Assembly (NCBI RefSeq): GCF_001421325.1
Contig: NZ_LMJY01000012.1
Coordinates: 248,001 to 312,000 of the forward strand
Direction of reading: 5' to 3'
DNA length: 64,000 nt
DNA from: Novosphingobium sp. Leaf2
Lineage (GTDB): Bacteria > Pseudomonadota > Alphaproteobacteria > Sphingomonadales > Sphingomonadaceae
Position numbers and translations under genes: made by a program
Shown: piece after piece, positions 23,220 to 34,764 of the stretch
Numbering within the stretch: position 1 is the stretch's first letter
Layout: each line of letters begins with the position of its first letter
Notes under the pieces: model-generated
Databases searched by the model: none
Seen by the model: the letters and a program-made list of their open reading frames with translations, nothing else
Told to the model about the DNA's origin: nothing

Positions 23220-24482
23220 TCAGTCGATCTTGCGCATCACCAGGCTGGCGTTGGTGCCGCCAAAGCCGAAGCTGTTGTTGAGGACCGCGCGCACTTCGCG
23301 CTTCTTGGCGACGTGCGGCACCAGATCGACGCCGATGCAGCTCTCGCTCGGATTGTCGAGGTTGAGCGTGGGGGGGACGATCTGGTCACGCAGGGCCAGG
23401 ATGCAGAAGATCGATTCCACCGCACCCGCACCGCCCAGCAGATGGCCGATGGCGGACTTGGTGGAACTCATCGAAACACCGTCGATCGCATCGCCGAACA
23501 GGCGGCGCACGGCGCCCAGTTCCAGCTCGTCACCCAGCGGCGTGGACGTGCCGTGGGCGTTGATATAGTCGATGTCCTTGGGTTCCAGCCCGGCCTTGCG
23601 CAGCGCCATGGCCATGGAACGATACGCGCCCGAGCCTTCCGGATGCGGGGCGGTGACGTGATAGGCATCGCCCGACAGCCCGTATCCGATGACTTCGCAG
23701 TAGATCTTCGCGCCGCGCGCCTTGGCGTGTTCGTACTCTTCGAGCACGACGACACCGGCGCCCTCACCCATCAGGAAACCGTCGCGGTCCTTGTCATAGG
23801 GGCGGCTGGCCTTGGTGGGCTCGTCGTTGAAGGCTGTGGACAGCGCACGCGCCTGTGCGAAGCCGGCGATGCCGATCGGGCAGATCGTGCTTTCCGCGCC
23901 GCCCGCTAGCATGATGTCAGCGTCGCCGTCCTTGATCATGCGCGCCGCATCACCGATAGAGTGCGCGCCGGTGGAACAGGCAGTGACGACCGCGTGGTTG
24001 GGGCCCATCAGGCCGTACTTGATCGAGACCTGACCCGAGATCAGGTTGATGAGGCGACCGTGCACGAAGTGCGGCGAGACGCGGCTGGGGCCCTTGTTGG
24101 CCAGCACCAGTGATTCGCTTTCAATGCCCGGCAACCCGCCGATGCCCGATCCGATCGAGCACCCAGCCATGAACCGGGTTTCCTCGTCCATGTCGGTAAG
24201 GCCGGCATCTTCGATCGCCTGCCCCGCCGCGTCGATCCCGAACACGATGAACGGATCGACCTGACGCTGCACTTTGTGATCGACGCGCTTGTTGGCATCG
24301 AAGCCGTATTCGTGATCGGCCGGCTTCACTTCGGCGGCTATGCGACACTTCTGGTCCGACGCATCGAACTTCGTGATCTGCCCGGCGCCGGATTTGCCGG
24401 CAAGGATGTTGGCCCAGGTAGTCTCCACGTCAGCGCCCAACGGGGTGACAAGACCAAGTCCGGTGACGACGACACGACGCAT
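23220..24482 (-). CDS. fabF: 3-oxoacyl-[acyl-carrier-protein] synthase II
   Basis: 420 residues from the ATG at 24482 (MRRVVVTGLGLVTPLG); 12 upstream in-frame residues are rejected because the family starts here. The catalytic triad of a KAS II enzyme is visible: Cys in VVTACSTGAHS, His in NAHGTSTPLGD and His in KSAIGHLLGGAG, with FGFGGTNAS near the end. It condenses malonyl-ACP with acyl-ACP in fatty acid elongation. acpP is 153 bases upstream and mltG directly downstream. Confidence 0.95.
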   Translation of the reverse strand: MRRVVVTGLGLVTPLGADVETTWANILAGKSGAGQITKFDASDQKCRIAAEVKPADHEYGFDANKRVDHKVQRQVDPFIVFGIDAAGQAIEDAGLTDMDEETRFMAGCSIGSGIGGLPGIESESLVLANKGPSRVSPHFVHGRLINLISGQVSIKYGLMGPNHAVVTACSTGAHSIGDAARMIKDGDADIMLAGGAESTICPIGIAGFAQARALSTAFNDEPTKASRPYDKDRDGFLMGEGAGVVVLEEYEHAKARGAKIYCEVIGYGLSGDAYHVTAPHPEGSGAYRSMAMALRKAGLEPKDIDYINAHGTSTPLGDELELGAVRRLFGDAIDGVSMSSTKSAIGHLLGGAGAVESIFCILALRDQIVPPTLNLDNPSESCIGVDLVPHVAKKREVRAVLNNSFGFGGTNASLVMRKID

Positions 24483-24589
24483 TATGCTCTCCGAAATGCT
24501 ACCTGGCCGCATTTTCAACTGGCCGAAAACACCGACAGGCCCGCCCCTTAGAGGTCGAGCCTGTCAATTTCAATCCGGTGCGCGCTCCG

Positions 24590-24614
24590 CCCTGTCCGGC
24601 ATGCGCCGGCAGGG
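24590..24614 (-). terminator. Stem-loop between acpP and fabF
   Basis: CCCTGTCCGGC (24590-24600) pairs with GCCGGCAGGG (24605-24614), one bulge and a loop of ATGC. There is no T tract after it on the minus strand. It fits a partial terminator or RNA-processing hairpin that lets acpP be expressed more than fabF. Confidence 0.45.
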
Positions 24615-24635
24615 ATCGGAAACGCGGGTGCCAGA

Positions 24636-24872
24636 TCAGCCCTTGTTTTCTTCGATGTACTTGATGGCATCGGAAACAGTGGTGATCTTCTCGGCAGCGT
24701 CATCGGGGATTTCGACGCCGAATTCTTCCTCGAACGCCATGACCAGCTCGACGATGTCGAGCGAGTCAGCGCCCAGATCGTCGATGAAGCTCGCGTCCTC
24801 GGTTACCTTGTCGGCTTCGACGCCCAGATGCTCGACGACGATCTTCTTAACCCGATCGGCGGTATCGCTCAT
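24636..24872 (-). CDS. acpP: Acyl carrier protein
   Basis: 78 residues, acidic, with the phosphopantetheine attachment Ser in [20 protein letters not shown] (about residue 38). It carries acyl chains for fatty-acid and lipid A synthesis. The short acidic helices and the terminal EENKG are typical. Directly upstream of fabF on the same strand. Confidence 0.96.
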   Translation of the reverse strand: MSDTADRVKKIVVEHLGVEADKVTEDASFIDDLGADSLDIVELVMAFEEEFGVEIPDDAAEKITTVSDAIKYIEENKG

Positions 24873-25000
24873 GTGTATAGACCTCTTCGAAAATAGGCGG
24901 CTTTGAATCTCGACAGTGCCCTAATGTCTGGGCGCGACGCTGGCAAGGGCCTTGGCTTAACAGATCGACAGGATGGACCAAAGACGCGCGCTGGAACGGC

Positions 25001-26812
<1,812 letters not shown>

Positions 26813-26995
26813 GGCGGGCTCGTGCTCTTCACATAACGAAAAATGACAAGGGCCGCCCCTAGTCCAGTGAGGCTGCAATTTCCAGACGCGGATTGCAAAG
26901 CCTGGAAACCGCCCGCGCGGTAACCCCGAATAAACCATTGCGGTCTAACCTTGGGTAGTAACGGGGGCACGTTAGGTTAGCGGAGCACGACGCAT

Positions 26996-27310
26996 ATGTT
27001 CGCGGAAAGCAGGCTGGACGAAAATCTCCTGAACCGGGGCAACCCCACTGACGCCGCGTTGCTGGAGCCCTGGGCGGATGCACCTTTCGCCGGGCATGGC
27101 GATGGCGATGCCGCAGTTGAGGCGGCGACGCCCGACGAAGCTCTTGACGATCCGTATGACGGCCTCCACCTGCCGCCGCCCGGCGTCCACACAACCGGAA
27201 CCCAACTGCGCCGCCGCATCGTGACAGCGGACAGCATCGCGCAACTGACGGCGAACGCCAGGCCCAGCGTGATGCAACGCGTGTTACGCGCTATTACGCG
27301 CCGGACATAA
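26996..27310 (+). CDS. Hypothetical acidic protein upstream of rnd
   Basis: 104 residues starting ATG 26996. The codon third positions are strongly G/C, as in the neighbouring genes. The N-terminal two thirds are acidic and Pro/Ala rich (DALDDPYDGLHLPPPG type), and the C-terminus is basic (SVMQRVLRAITRRT). No signal, membrane segment or known domain. It lies between the divergent aspS and rnd, co-directional with rnd, 65 bases away. No family recognised; the codon bias is the main support. Confidence 0.5.
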   Translation: MFAESRLDENLLNRGNPTDAALLEPWADAPFAGHGDGDAAVEAATPDEALDDPYDGLHLPPPGVHTTGTQLRRRIVTADSIAQLTANARPSVMQRVLRAITRRT

Positions 27311-27375
27311 ACCGCGATAGAACGGGAATACGAAGCGTTGATCCCCCGCCCCGTTCAGCGTAACGCCTGCGTTCC

Positions 27376-28605
27376 ATGAAAATTCATCCGCTGATCACCA
27401 CGTCCGAAGAACTCGCTGCGCTTTGCGCCCGCCTTGCGAAAGCCGATTTCGTGAGCGTCGATACCGAGTTCATGCGCGAGAACACCTATTGGCCCGAACT
27501 GTGCCTGGTGCAGATCGCCGATACGGAGGAAGCGGCGGCAGTCGATCCGCTGGCACCGGGCCTTGACCTCACCCCCTTGTGGGACCTGCTGACCGACAAC
27601 GAGGAGGTGCTGAAAGTCTTCCACGCGGGCGGGCAGGATGTGGAGATCATCTTCAACTTCACCGGTCGCACGCCCCATCCGATCTTCGATACGCAGATCG
27701 CGACGATGGCGATCAGCCAGTCCGAGCAGATCGGCTACTCCAACCTGGTCGAATCGTGGCAGGGCGTGACGGTGGATAAAGGCGCACGCTTTACCGACTG
27801 GTCGCGCCGCCCGCTTACCGAGCGGCAGATCGAATATGCGATCGGCGATGTCACCTACCTGTCAAAGATCTTTCCCAAGATTCTCAAGCGTCTGGTCAAG
27901 ACCGGGCGCGGCGAATGGCTGGACCAGGAAATGGAAAAGCTCGCCGATCCGGAGCATTATCGTAACGATCCCACCGAAGCGTGGAAGCGGATCAAGGCGC
28001 CCAGCCGCAATCCGCAGGTGCTGGGCCGGCTTAAGGCGATCGCCCAGTGGCGCGAACTCGAAGCGCAGAACAAGAACATCCCGCGTGGCCGCATCGCTCG
28101 TGACGAGACGGTGGCGGACATTGCCAGCCACCCGCCCAAGACCCAGGCCGACCTGGCAAAAGTGCGAGGCCTGTCGCAAGGATGGAAGGACAATGAAATC
28201 GGCCGCCGCCTGATGAACGCCATCGCCGAGGCCGAGCCGCTTCCCGATGACGAACTGCCCGCGCGCACGCCGCGCGGCGCACCGCTGGGCAAGGAAGGCG
28301 CGCTGGTTGCCGATCTGCTCAAGCTGCTGCTGAAGATCCGCGCCCGCGAGATCGACGCTGCCGCGCGACTGCTGGCCCGGAACGACGAACTGGAATTGCT
28401 GGCAGCCGGGGTTCGCAAGAACCTGAGCCTGCTGCAGGGCTGGCGCTACGAGGTGTTCGGGCGCGATGCGCTGGACCTTGTGGAAGGCAAGCTGGCGTTT
28501 GCGGTAGAGAACGGCAAACTCAAGATGACCCATGTGGACGATGCGGCAGTGGTCGAAATCCCGACGTCCCAGGAAACGGCGAGCGCAGCACCGGCGGCAG
28601 ACTAA
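27376..28605 (+). CDS. rnd: Ribonuclease D
   Basis: 409 residues. The DEDDy 3'-5' exonuclease domain is at about 1-190: VDTEFMRENTYWPELCLVQIAD, VFHAGGQDVEIIF, FDTQIATM, and YAIGDVTYLSKI with the final Tyr and Asp. HRDC-type helical domains follow (about 210-290, 310-390). RNase D trims tRNA and other stable RNA 3' ends. The length fits the family (about 375-410). Confidence 0.95.
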   Translation: MKIHPLITTSEELAALCARLAKADFVSVDTEFMRENTYWPELCLVQIADTEEAAAVDPLAPGLDLTPLWDLLTDNEEVLKVFHAGGQDVEIIFNFTGRTPHPIFDTQIATMAISQSEQIGYSNLVESWQGVTVDKGARFTDWSRRPLTERQIEYAIGDVTYLSKIFPKILKRLVKTGRGEWLDQEMEKLADPEHYRNDPTEAWKRIKAPSRNPQVLGRLKAIAQWRELEAQNKNIPRGRIARDETVADIASHPPKTQADLAKVRGLSQGWKDNEIGRRLMNAIAEAEPLPDDELPARTPRGAPLGKEGALVADLLKLLLKIRAREIDAAARLLARNDELELLAAGVRKNLSLLQGWRYEVFGRDALDLVEGKLAFAVENGKLKMTHVDDAAVVEIPTSQETASAAPAAD

Positions 28606-28693
28606 CTGCGGCGCGCTTTGCGCTATCACACGTTCGCCGCGGCGCACAAACGCCGCACTTGGCTAAGCTACGTTGGCGTGCGATAGCACACGC

Positions 28694-29590
28694 GTGACCG
28701 TATATCAGCCGACGCTCAAGCAGCTTCAGTATCTCGTCGCCCTTCACGAGCATGGCCACTTTGGCCGCGCCGCCGATGGCTGCTTCGTTTCCCAATCCAC
28801 GTTGTCCGCTGGCCTGCGCGACCTTGAAACGCTGCTGGGCGTCAGCCTGGTGGAGCGGACCAAGCGCGCGGTGCGCTTCACACCGCTGGGCAACGCGGTG
28901 GTCGCCAAGGCGCACCGGATCCTGCGCGAAACAGAGGAACTGTCGGATCTGGTGCAGTCCAGCGGCAAGCCGCTTTCGGGCGAGCTGCGGATGAGCGTCA
29001 TCCCCACGATCGCCCCGTTCCTGCTGCCGCGCATGCTGCCGCGCTTGCGCCGCGAACGGCCCAACCTGCGATTGTTCCTGCGCGAGGAACCCAGCCAGGC
29101 CGCAGTCGAATCGCTGCACCACGGCCGGGCGGACTGCGTGCTGCTCGCCCTGCCCTACGCCACCGGCGAGGTGGAGAAGGAAACCATCGAGCTCGACGCG
29201 TTCTACGTTGCCTTCCCGAAGGACGATCCGCGCGATCCGCCCGCCCAGGTCACCGCTGACCTCATCGACGAGAACCGGCTGCTGCTGCTGGAAGACGGGC
29301 ATTGCCTGAAGGACCACGCGCTGGCCGCCTGCAACCGCCCGGAACTTCGCGCCAGCGCGACCATGATCGGCACCAGCCTGCACACGCTGGTGCAGATGGT
29401 GGACAATGGCCTTGGCCTGACGATGTTGCCGGAAATGGCGCTTGACGCTGGCATTCTCAACGGCACCAACGTCGTTGCCCGCCCGCTAATTTCCCCCAAT
29501 GCGAATCGCGAGATTGCCTTGGTATGGCGCAAGAATTCGCCCCGCGCCGACGAATTCAGGATGCTGGCCGATGAATTGCGCGCCGGCTGA
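28694..29590 (+). CDS. oxyR: OxyR, peroxide-sensing LysR-type regulator
   Basis: 298 residues from GTG 28694 (VTVYQPTLKQLQYL); a TTG seven codons earlier is the alternative. The N-terminal winged helix-turn-helix reads HFGRAADGCFVSQSTLSAGLRDLE. The regulatory domain holds the hallmark peroxide switch, Cys204 and Cys213 in LEDGHCLKDHALAAC, spaced nine residues as in E. coli OxyR Cys199/Cys208. Oxidation to a disulfide turns it into an activator of catalase and peroxiredoxin genes. It follows rnd on the same strand. Confidence 0.94.
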   Translation: MTVYQPTLKQLQYLVALHEHGHFGRAADGCFVSQSTLSAGLRDLETLLGVSLVERTKRAVRFTPLGNAVVAKAHRILRETEELSDLVQSSGKPLSGELRMSVIPTIAPFLLPRMLPRLRRERPNLRLFLREEPSQAAVESLHHGRADCVLLALPYATGEVEKETIELDAFYVAFPKDDPRDPPAQVTADLIDENRLLLLEDGHCLKDHALAACNRPELRASATMIGTSLHTLVQMVDNGLGLTMLPEMALDAGILNGTNVVARPLISPNANREIALVWRKNSPRADEFRMLADELRAG

Positions 29591-29607
29591 AACGCAGTCC
29601 AAGCGCC

Positions 29608-30804
29608 TTACCTAGGGCGCCGCAGCTGAAGACCCAATCCGAGCAGCGCGATGGCGGTGCCAAGCACGCAAACCCCGTTCCAGCCCCATTGGTGCCAGGT
29701 GGCGACGGCCAGGCCCGAACTGGCAGCCCCGGCCAGGAAAATCAGCACCATGTAGACCGTGTTGATTCGCGAACGGGCCTTTGCGGACAGCGCGTAGATG
29801 ATGGTCTGGTTGGATATCTGGCTGGCCTGTACGGCAAGATCCAGCAGCAATACCCCGACGATCAATCCGGCGATCGACTGCCACAGCCCGAACACCAGCC
29901 ACGCCGCCAGACTGATAGCGCTGGCAACCACGATCACCAGGTGCGGCCCCCGGCGATCAGCGATGCGGCCCGCCAGCGGCGCGGCCAACACGCCCGCTAC
30001 GCCCAGAATGCCGAACAGCCCGGCCGCTTCCGACCCAAGCGCGAACCTCGGCTCCTTGAGATGCAGGGCCAGCACCGTCCAGAAGATGCTGAACAGCCCG
30101 AACTGGCAGCACTGGGTGTACGCCGCCTGCCGCAGCGTCGGGTACCGCAGCCACAAGGCGCCAATCGAACTCAGCAACCCCGCATAGGTCAGGCCAGTCT
30201 CCTGCGGCTGGCTGCGCGGAAGCCGGACCGCCATCAGCGCCGCTGCGGCCAGGGTGATCGGCACTGCCAGCCAGAACATCTCGCGCCAGCCCGCAATCCC
30301 GGCGACGAAACCCGCCAGCGTGCGGCTCAACAGAATGCCGCACAGCAGGCCTGCCATCACCGTTCCCAGGATCCGGCCCCGGCTGTCCTCCGGCGCCAAG
30401 TTGGCCGCCAGTGGCACGATCTGCTGCGCGACCGATCCGAACAGCCCCACCAGCAAGGCGGCGACGAGCAGCAATCCGGCACCTGGTGCGATGGCCATGA
30501 ACGTCAACGCAGCCGCCAAGGCCAGGAATTGCAGCAGGATCAGTCGCTTGCGCTCCACCAGATCGCCCAGCGGCACGAGCAGGAACAGGCCGGCCGCAAA
30601 GCCCAACTGCGTGACCGTAGGCACATACGTCACGGCCTGGCCCGCAACGTCGGCTTGCATCAGGCCGAGCATCGGCTGACTGTAATAGATGTTGGCAACC
30701 GCGATGCCGGTCGCCGCCGCCATGCTCAACACCAGCGCCCGGCTGGGCGAACGAACCGGGTTGGCCGGCGCTACGCTCGCCTGTGTGGTGGTCGCGCTCA
30801 TCAT
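29608..30804 (-). CDS. MFS transporter
   Basis: 398 residues with about 12 hydrophobic helices, basic inner loops and a major-facilitator signature (LGDLVERKRLI between helices 2 and 3, ADRRGPHL between helices 8 and 9). It resembles the small-molecule exporter group to which YgaY-like proteins belong. The substrate is unknown. It converges with oxyR, 17 bases from its stop, without a clear terminator. Confidence 0.85.
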   Translation of the reverse strand: MMSATTTQASVAPANPVRSPSRALVLSMAAATGIAVANIYYSQPMLGLMQADVAGQAVTYVPTVTQLGFAAGLFLLVPLGDLVERKRLILLQFLALAAALTFMAIAPGAGLLLVAALLVGLFGSVAQQIVPLAANLAPEDSRGRILGTVMAGLLCGILLSRTLAGFVAGIAGWREMFWLAVPITLAAAALMAVRLPRSQPQETGLTYAGLLSSIGALWLRYPTLRQAAYTQCCQFGLFSIFWTVLALHLKEPRFALGSEAAGLFGILGVAGVLAAPLAGRIADRRGPHLVIVVASAISLAAWLVFGLWQSIAGLIVGVLLLDLAVQASQISNQTIIYALSAKARSRINTVYMVLIFLAGAASSGLAVATWHQWGWNGVCVLGTAIALLGLGLQLRRPR

Positions 30805-30872
30805 GGATCCTTGTAAAGCGTCGGGCGGGACCAGTCGTAAGCGCTATTGTGCCGGGCAGTTCCCGCGCACGC

Positions 30873-31466
30873 TCAGTCCATGTGCTTGAGGCCGACGCGC
30901 AGATAATCCCAGCCGGTGATCAGCGTCAGTCCGGCAGCGGCCCACAGCGTCGTCAGGCCTACGGTGTGGGGCACGTTGATCTCCAGCGTGCCGAGCCACA
31001 GGTTCCACCACGGCATGGCGTTGCCCAGGATCAGCGCGCCCAGCGAAACGAGCTGGAACGTCGTCTTCCACTTCGCCAGCCGACTGACTGGCACGGAGAC
31101 CTGCAGGCTGCCCAGAAATTCGCGCAGACCCGATACCGCGATCTCGCGAATCAGGATAACCAGCCCGGCGATCACATGCGCGTCGCCCACATAAGGGCCG
31201 CGCAGGATGCCTTGGGCGGTCAGCACCAGAATCACCGCAGCGACCATGATCTTGTCGGCGATCGGGTCCAGGAACACGCCCAGCCTGGAAACTGCGCCGC
31301 TAGAGCGCGCCAGATACCCGTCGAAATAGTCCGTAATGCCCATCAGGCAATACAGCACGAAGGCCAGGCCATAGCCGAACTGCCACGCGGGCCACCACAG
31401 CAGGAACGCCAGCAGCGGCACCGCGAAGATGCGCGAAAGGGTGAGAATGTTCGGCAAAGTCAGCAT
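30873..31466 (-). CDS. pgsA: CDP-diacylglycerol-glycerol-3-phosphate 3-phosphatidyltransferase
   Basis: 197 residues from ATG 31466 (MLTLPNILTLSRI); further upstream codons are not part of the family. The CDP-alcohol phosphotransferase motif DG-x2-AR-x8-G-x3-D-x3-D appears in DYFDGYLARSSGAVSRLG and VFLDPIADK. It forms phosphatidylglycerol phosphate, the first step to phosphatidylglycerol, which is also the substrate of the LpiA/MprF protein encoded in this window. Multi-pass inner-membrane enzyme. Confidence 0.94.
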   Translation of the reverse strand: MLTLPNILTLSRIFAVPLLAFLLWWPAWQFGYGLAFVLYCLMGITDYFDGYLARSSGAVSRLGVFLDPIADKIMVAAVILVLTAQGILRGPYVGDAHVIAGLVILIREIAVSGLREFLGSLQVSVPVSRLAKWKTTFQLVSLGALILGNAMPWWNLWLGTLEINVPHTVGLTTLWAAAGLTLITGWDYLRVGLKHMD

Positions 31467-31585
31467 CGCGTCCTGCCATAGCCTGCAATCGCTCCCCGAA
31501 TAAAGTGCCGTGCGGGGCTTGTGCCCCCCGTTCACGCCATTAAGTGTCCCGGCATCCACGATAAGGCCGGCGGCATCTTTCCCTT

Positions 31586-32902
31586 ATGACCACGACGACC
31601 CAGCTTATCCGGGCGCGACGCTTCCTTCCGCTGTTCGTCACCCAGCTTCTCGGGGCGTTCAACGACAACCTGTTCAAGAACGCGATGATCCTCTTCGTGG
31701 TCTACGAAGTGTATCATTCCGAAGCGCAGGAAGCGCGTTTCAGCGCGCTGGCTTCCGGAATCTTTATCATCCCGTTCTTCCTGTTTTCCGCGATGGCCGG
31801 CCAGTTGGCGGACATGCGGGACAAGGCGCGCCTGATCCGCATCATCAAGACGTGCGAGATCTTCATCATGCTGGTGGGCGGCGCCGGGCTGGCCCTGGCA
31901 TGGCAGAACATCGGTATGCACACGGTGGCGATCCCGCTGATGCTGCTGGCGCTGTTCGCGATGGGCGTACACTCGACGTTTTTCGGCCCGATCAAGTATG
32001 CGATCCTGCCCCAGCACCTAACCCAGGCCGAAGTGCTTTCAGGCACCGGTCTGGTCGAGGCGGGGACGTATATCGCCGTGCTGGCCGGTACTATCGTGGC
32101 AGGCTGGATCAGCGTGGATGCAGCGGCAATCGGGGTAATCGTGGTGGCCGGCCTGGGCTGGATCGCGGGGCGGCAAGTGCCCCCGGCGATGCCGCAGGGC
32201 AAAGTGGAGCCGCTGGATTATCACCTGATCCGCTCGTCCGTCCATCTGGTGCGCACGACCATGAAGGACCGCCGCGTGTTTCTGGCGATCTGCGCGATCA
32301 GCTTCTTCTGGGCGATCGGCACGGTCATCTTCGTGCAGTTCCCGCCGCTCGCCAAGAACATGCTGATGGCCAGCAAGGAAGTTGCCAGCCTGTTTCTGGT
32401 CATCTTCTCGGTGGGTATCGCCATCGGCTCGGTGGCGATCAATGCGCTGCTCAAGGGCACCGTCTCGGCCCGCTGGTCGCCAGTGTCCGTCATCGGCATG
32501 GGCGCTTTCCTGGTCGCCTTCCAGGAGGTCTGCCGGGTCTGGCCGCATCATGATGGCCCGAATCGGTTGATGGACGTGGGCACGTTCGTGGTCCAGCCGC
32601 TGGCTGCGCCGCTGATGCTGACGTTGCTGGGCATTGCGATCTGCGGCGGCATGTTCGTGGTGCCGCTTTATGCGTTCCTGACAACGTTCGTGGAAAAATC
32701 GCAGGCCGCCCGAACGATTGCGGCGAACAACATCGTCAATTCCGGGGCGATGGTGATCGGCTCGCTCGCCACCGGGCTGATGACGATCGCGGGCGTCGCG
32801 GTTGCCCAGCAATTGCTGATCGTTTCGGTCAGCTGCCTGGCGTCGGCCTGGCTGGGCTATCTGCTGTTCCGTGCAGAAAAGGCCGCGCTGCCCGCCGCCT
32901 GA
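31586..32902 (+). CDS. MFS transporter, LplT-like lysophospholipid transporter family
   Basis: 438 residues, about 12 membrane helices. The opening LLGAFNDNLFKNA and the following AGQLADMRDK loop are typical of LplT-type transporters, which flip lysophospholipids for re-acylation by Aas. It is divergent from pgsA across 119 bases, so a lipid role fits the context. No acyltransferase or AMP-ligase domain is fused to it. Family membership is by motif, substrate is inference. Confidence 0.82.
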   Translation: MTTTTQLIRARRFLPLFVTQLLGAFNDNLFKNAMILFVVYEVYHSEAQEARFSALASGIFIIPFFLFSAMAGQLADMRDKARLIRIIKTCEIFIMLVGGAGLALAWQNIGMHTVAIPLMLLALFAMGVHSTFFGPIKYAILPQHLTQAEVLSGTGLVEAGTYIAVLAGTIVAGWISVDAAAIGVIVVAGLGWIAGRQVPPAMPQGKVEPLDYHLIRSSVHLVRTTMKDRRVFLAICAISFFWAIGTVIFVQFPPLAKNMLMASKEVASLFLVIFSVGIAIGSVAINALLKGTVSARWSPVSVIGMGAFLVAFQEVCRVWPHHDGPNRLMDVGTFVVQPLAAPLMLTLLGIAICGGMFVVPLYAFLTTFVEKSQAARTIAANNIVNSGAMVIGSLATGLMTIAGVAVAQQLLIVSVSCLASAWLGYLLFRAEKAALPAA

Positions 32903-32923
32903 CGCCGTCCGATCTGCGCGCCC

Positions 32924-33151
32924 TCAGGCGATAAACAGCATCACCGCGACGAAGCTGGCGCAATAGCTGGCCAGAAACCCCCGCCAGTCCCCACCGGACA
33001 TCCGCCAGCGCGCGGCTGCTTCGGCATTTTCGGCAACTTCAGGATCGCCTTCCAGCGGTGCGGTAAAAACATGGGCCGGCAGCGACCGGCGAAACCAGTG
33101 GCCGGCGGCTTCCTGGGTGAGAACGAGTGCGCGACGTGTCATGCTGGGCAT
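32924..33151 (-). CDS. Small membrane protein of unknown function
   Basis: 75 residues, from ATG 33151 or the internal ATG at 33142. One hydrophobic segment lies at the C-terminus (FLASYCASFVAVMLFIA). The remainder is polar, with HWFRRSLPAHVFT and a run of acidic residues. No family recognised. It converges with the LplT-like gene. The upstream region carries a TTAA-N7-TTTA element. Confidence 0.55.
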   Translation of the reverse strand: MPSMTRRALVLTQEAAGHWFRRSLPAHVFTAPLEGDPEVAENAEAAARWRMSGGDWRGFLASYCASFVAVMLFIA

Positions 33152-33251
33152 AATGCACGTCTTAACGATTTGTTTACCATCTAGACAATGGCGCGAAAAC
33201 GACTTTCCCGAAACGGGACGGCGCTTTTCAGGGCGATGCCCGTCCGGCGCG

Positions 33252-33659
33252 TCAGTCCCCCGCCAGCGTCAGGATGTAATCCCACTCCGCATCCGTCACC
33301 GCCGCGACCGACAAGCGCGACAGTTTCACCAGTTCCATGTCCGCCAGCTTGGGATCGGCTTTCACCTGCTTGAGCGTGACCGGCGTTTTCAGCTTGCGCT
33401 TGGGCTTCACCTTCACCGCCGCCCATTTGCCCTCCGGGTCGCTGGGATCGGTGATGCCTGATTGGCTGATCGTGGCGATGCCGACGATCTCCTTGCCGAT
33501 GTTGGAGTGGTAGAAGAACACCTCCTCGCCCACTTTCATGGCGCGCAGGTTGTTGGCCGCGCGGTGGTTGCGCACGCCGTCCCAGGTGCCCTCGCCTTCC
33601 GCCACCAGATCGTCCCAGCTGTAAGCGTCGGGTTCGGACTTCATGAGCCAGTGTGCCAT
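33252..33659 (-). CDS. EVE-domain protein
   Basis: 135 residues covering the whole EVE (PUA-like) domain: WLMKSEPDAYSWDDL at the start, GTWDGVRNHRAANNLR, GEEVFFYHSNIGKEIVGIA, and DPEGKWAAVKVKPKR. EVE proteins bind modified bases or RNA; the cellular role is not established. It is divergent from an isopenicillin N synthase-like oxygenase gene. Confidence 0.93.
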   Translation of the reverse strand: MAHWLMKSEPDAYSWDDLVAEGEGTWDGVRNHRAANNLRAMKVGEEVFFYHSNIGKEIVGIATISQSGITDPSDPEGKWAAVKVKPKRKLKTPVTLKQVKADPKLADMELVKLSRLSVAAVTDAEWDYILTLAGD

Positions 33660-33740
33660 TCTTGCGCCTTTCGGTTTAGACTGTTGCCGTCGCGGGCCCT
33701 AAAGGGGGTCGCATACCGATTCATCACGGAATGCACCATC

Positions 33741-34688
33741 ATGGACCTCGCACAAATTCCCGTCCTCAGCCTGGCCGCTTCGGGCACCGGCGCCAGCACC
33801 GAGCTTGCGGCCGAACTGGGCAAGAGCTTTCGCATCTTCGGCTTTGCGATGATCCGCGACCACGGCATCGACCAGGCCCTGATCGACCGCGCCTGGCAGC
33901 TGACCGAGCGCTTCTTCGCGCTTCCCGAGGAGGTGAAACGCACATACCTCCACCCCGAGCAGGGCGGCGCGCGCGGCTACACGCCCTTCCGCACCGAAGT
34001 GGCGAAAGGCGCGACCGAGAAGGATCTCAAGGAATTCTGGCACGTGGGGCGCGATGTGCCGGCATCCTCCCCGCTTGCCGCCTCGATGCCGCCCAACGTC
34101 TGGCCTGACGAGATCGAGGGTTTTCGCGAAACCTTCACAGAGTTGTACGCCCAGTTCGATGTGGCCGGCGCGAAAGTGCTGTCCGCGATTGCCGTTGATC
34201 TTGGCCTTGATGCCCAATGGTTCGACCCGGCGATCGAGGATGGCAATTCAGTGCTGCGCCTACTGCATTACCCGCCCGTGGGTGAAGGCGCAGGCGGCGC
34301 GATTCGGGCCGGCGCGCATGAAGACATCAACCTCATCACGTTGCTGCTGGGCGCGCAGGAAGCGGGCCTGGAACTGCTGGGCAAGGATGGCCGCTGGCTG
34401 TCGGTGGCGCCGCCGGAAGGCGCGGTGGTGGTCAACATCGGCGACATGCTGCAGCGCCTGAGCAACCACGTGCTACCCTCCACCACCCACCGCGTCCGCA
34501 ATCCCGAAGGCGCACGGGCGTGGCACAGCCGCTATTCGATGCCGTTCTTCCTGCATCTGCGCAGCGATTTTCCCTTCGTCACCCTGCCCCAGTGCATCAA
34601 TGCGCAAAACCCGGACCGGTATCCGGTGTCCATCACCGCCGACGATTACCTGCAGGAACGGCTGCGCGAGATCGGCCTTAAAAAATAG
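33741..34688 (+). CDS. Isopenicillin N synthase-family 2-oxoglutarate/Fe(II) oxygenase
   Basis: 315 residues from ATG 33741. The N-terminal DIOX_N region (FRIFGFAMIRDHGIDQALID) precedes the double-stranded beta-helix domain with iron ligands His and Asp in AGAHEDINLITLLL, distal His in PSTTHRVRNP, and Arg-x-Ser in SRYSMPFFLHLRSD. Enzymes of this family oxidise small molecules or form rings; no substrate is suggested by the neighbours. Cytoplasmic. Confidence 0.9.
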   Translation: MDLAQIPVLSLAASGTGASTELAAELGKSFRIFGFAMIRDHGIDQALIDRAWQLTERFFALPEEVKRTYLHPEQGGARGYTPFRTEVAKGATEKDLKEFWHVGRDVPASSPLAASMPPNVWPDEIEGFRETFTELYAQFDVAGAKVLSAIAVDLGLDAQWFDPAIEDGNSVLRLLHYPPVGEGAGGAIRAGAHEDINLITLLLGAQEAGLELLGKDGRWLSVAPPEGAVVVNIGDMLQRLSNHVLPSTTHRVRNPEGARAWHSRYSMPFFLHLRSDFPFVTLPQCINAQNPDRYPVSITADDYLQERLREIGLKK

Positions 34689-34764
34689 TCACCGGGTCAC
34701 GGTTTGCCGCATTGTGACCATACGACGTCCCGATGTTAATCAATATTTTAGAGGAAGTGCGTAG

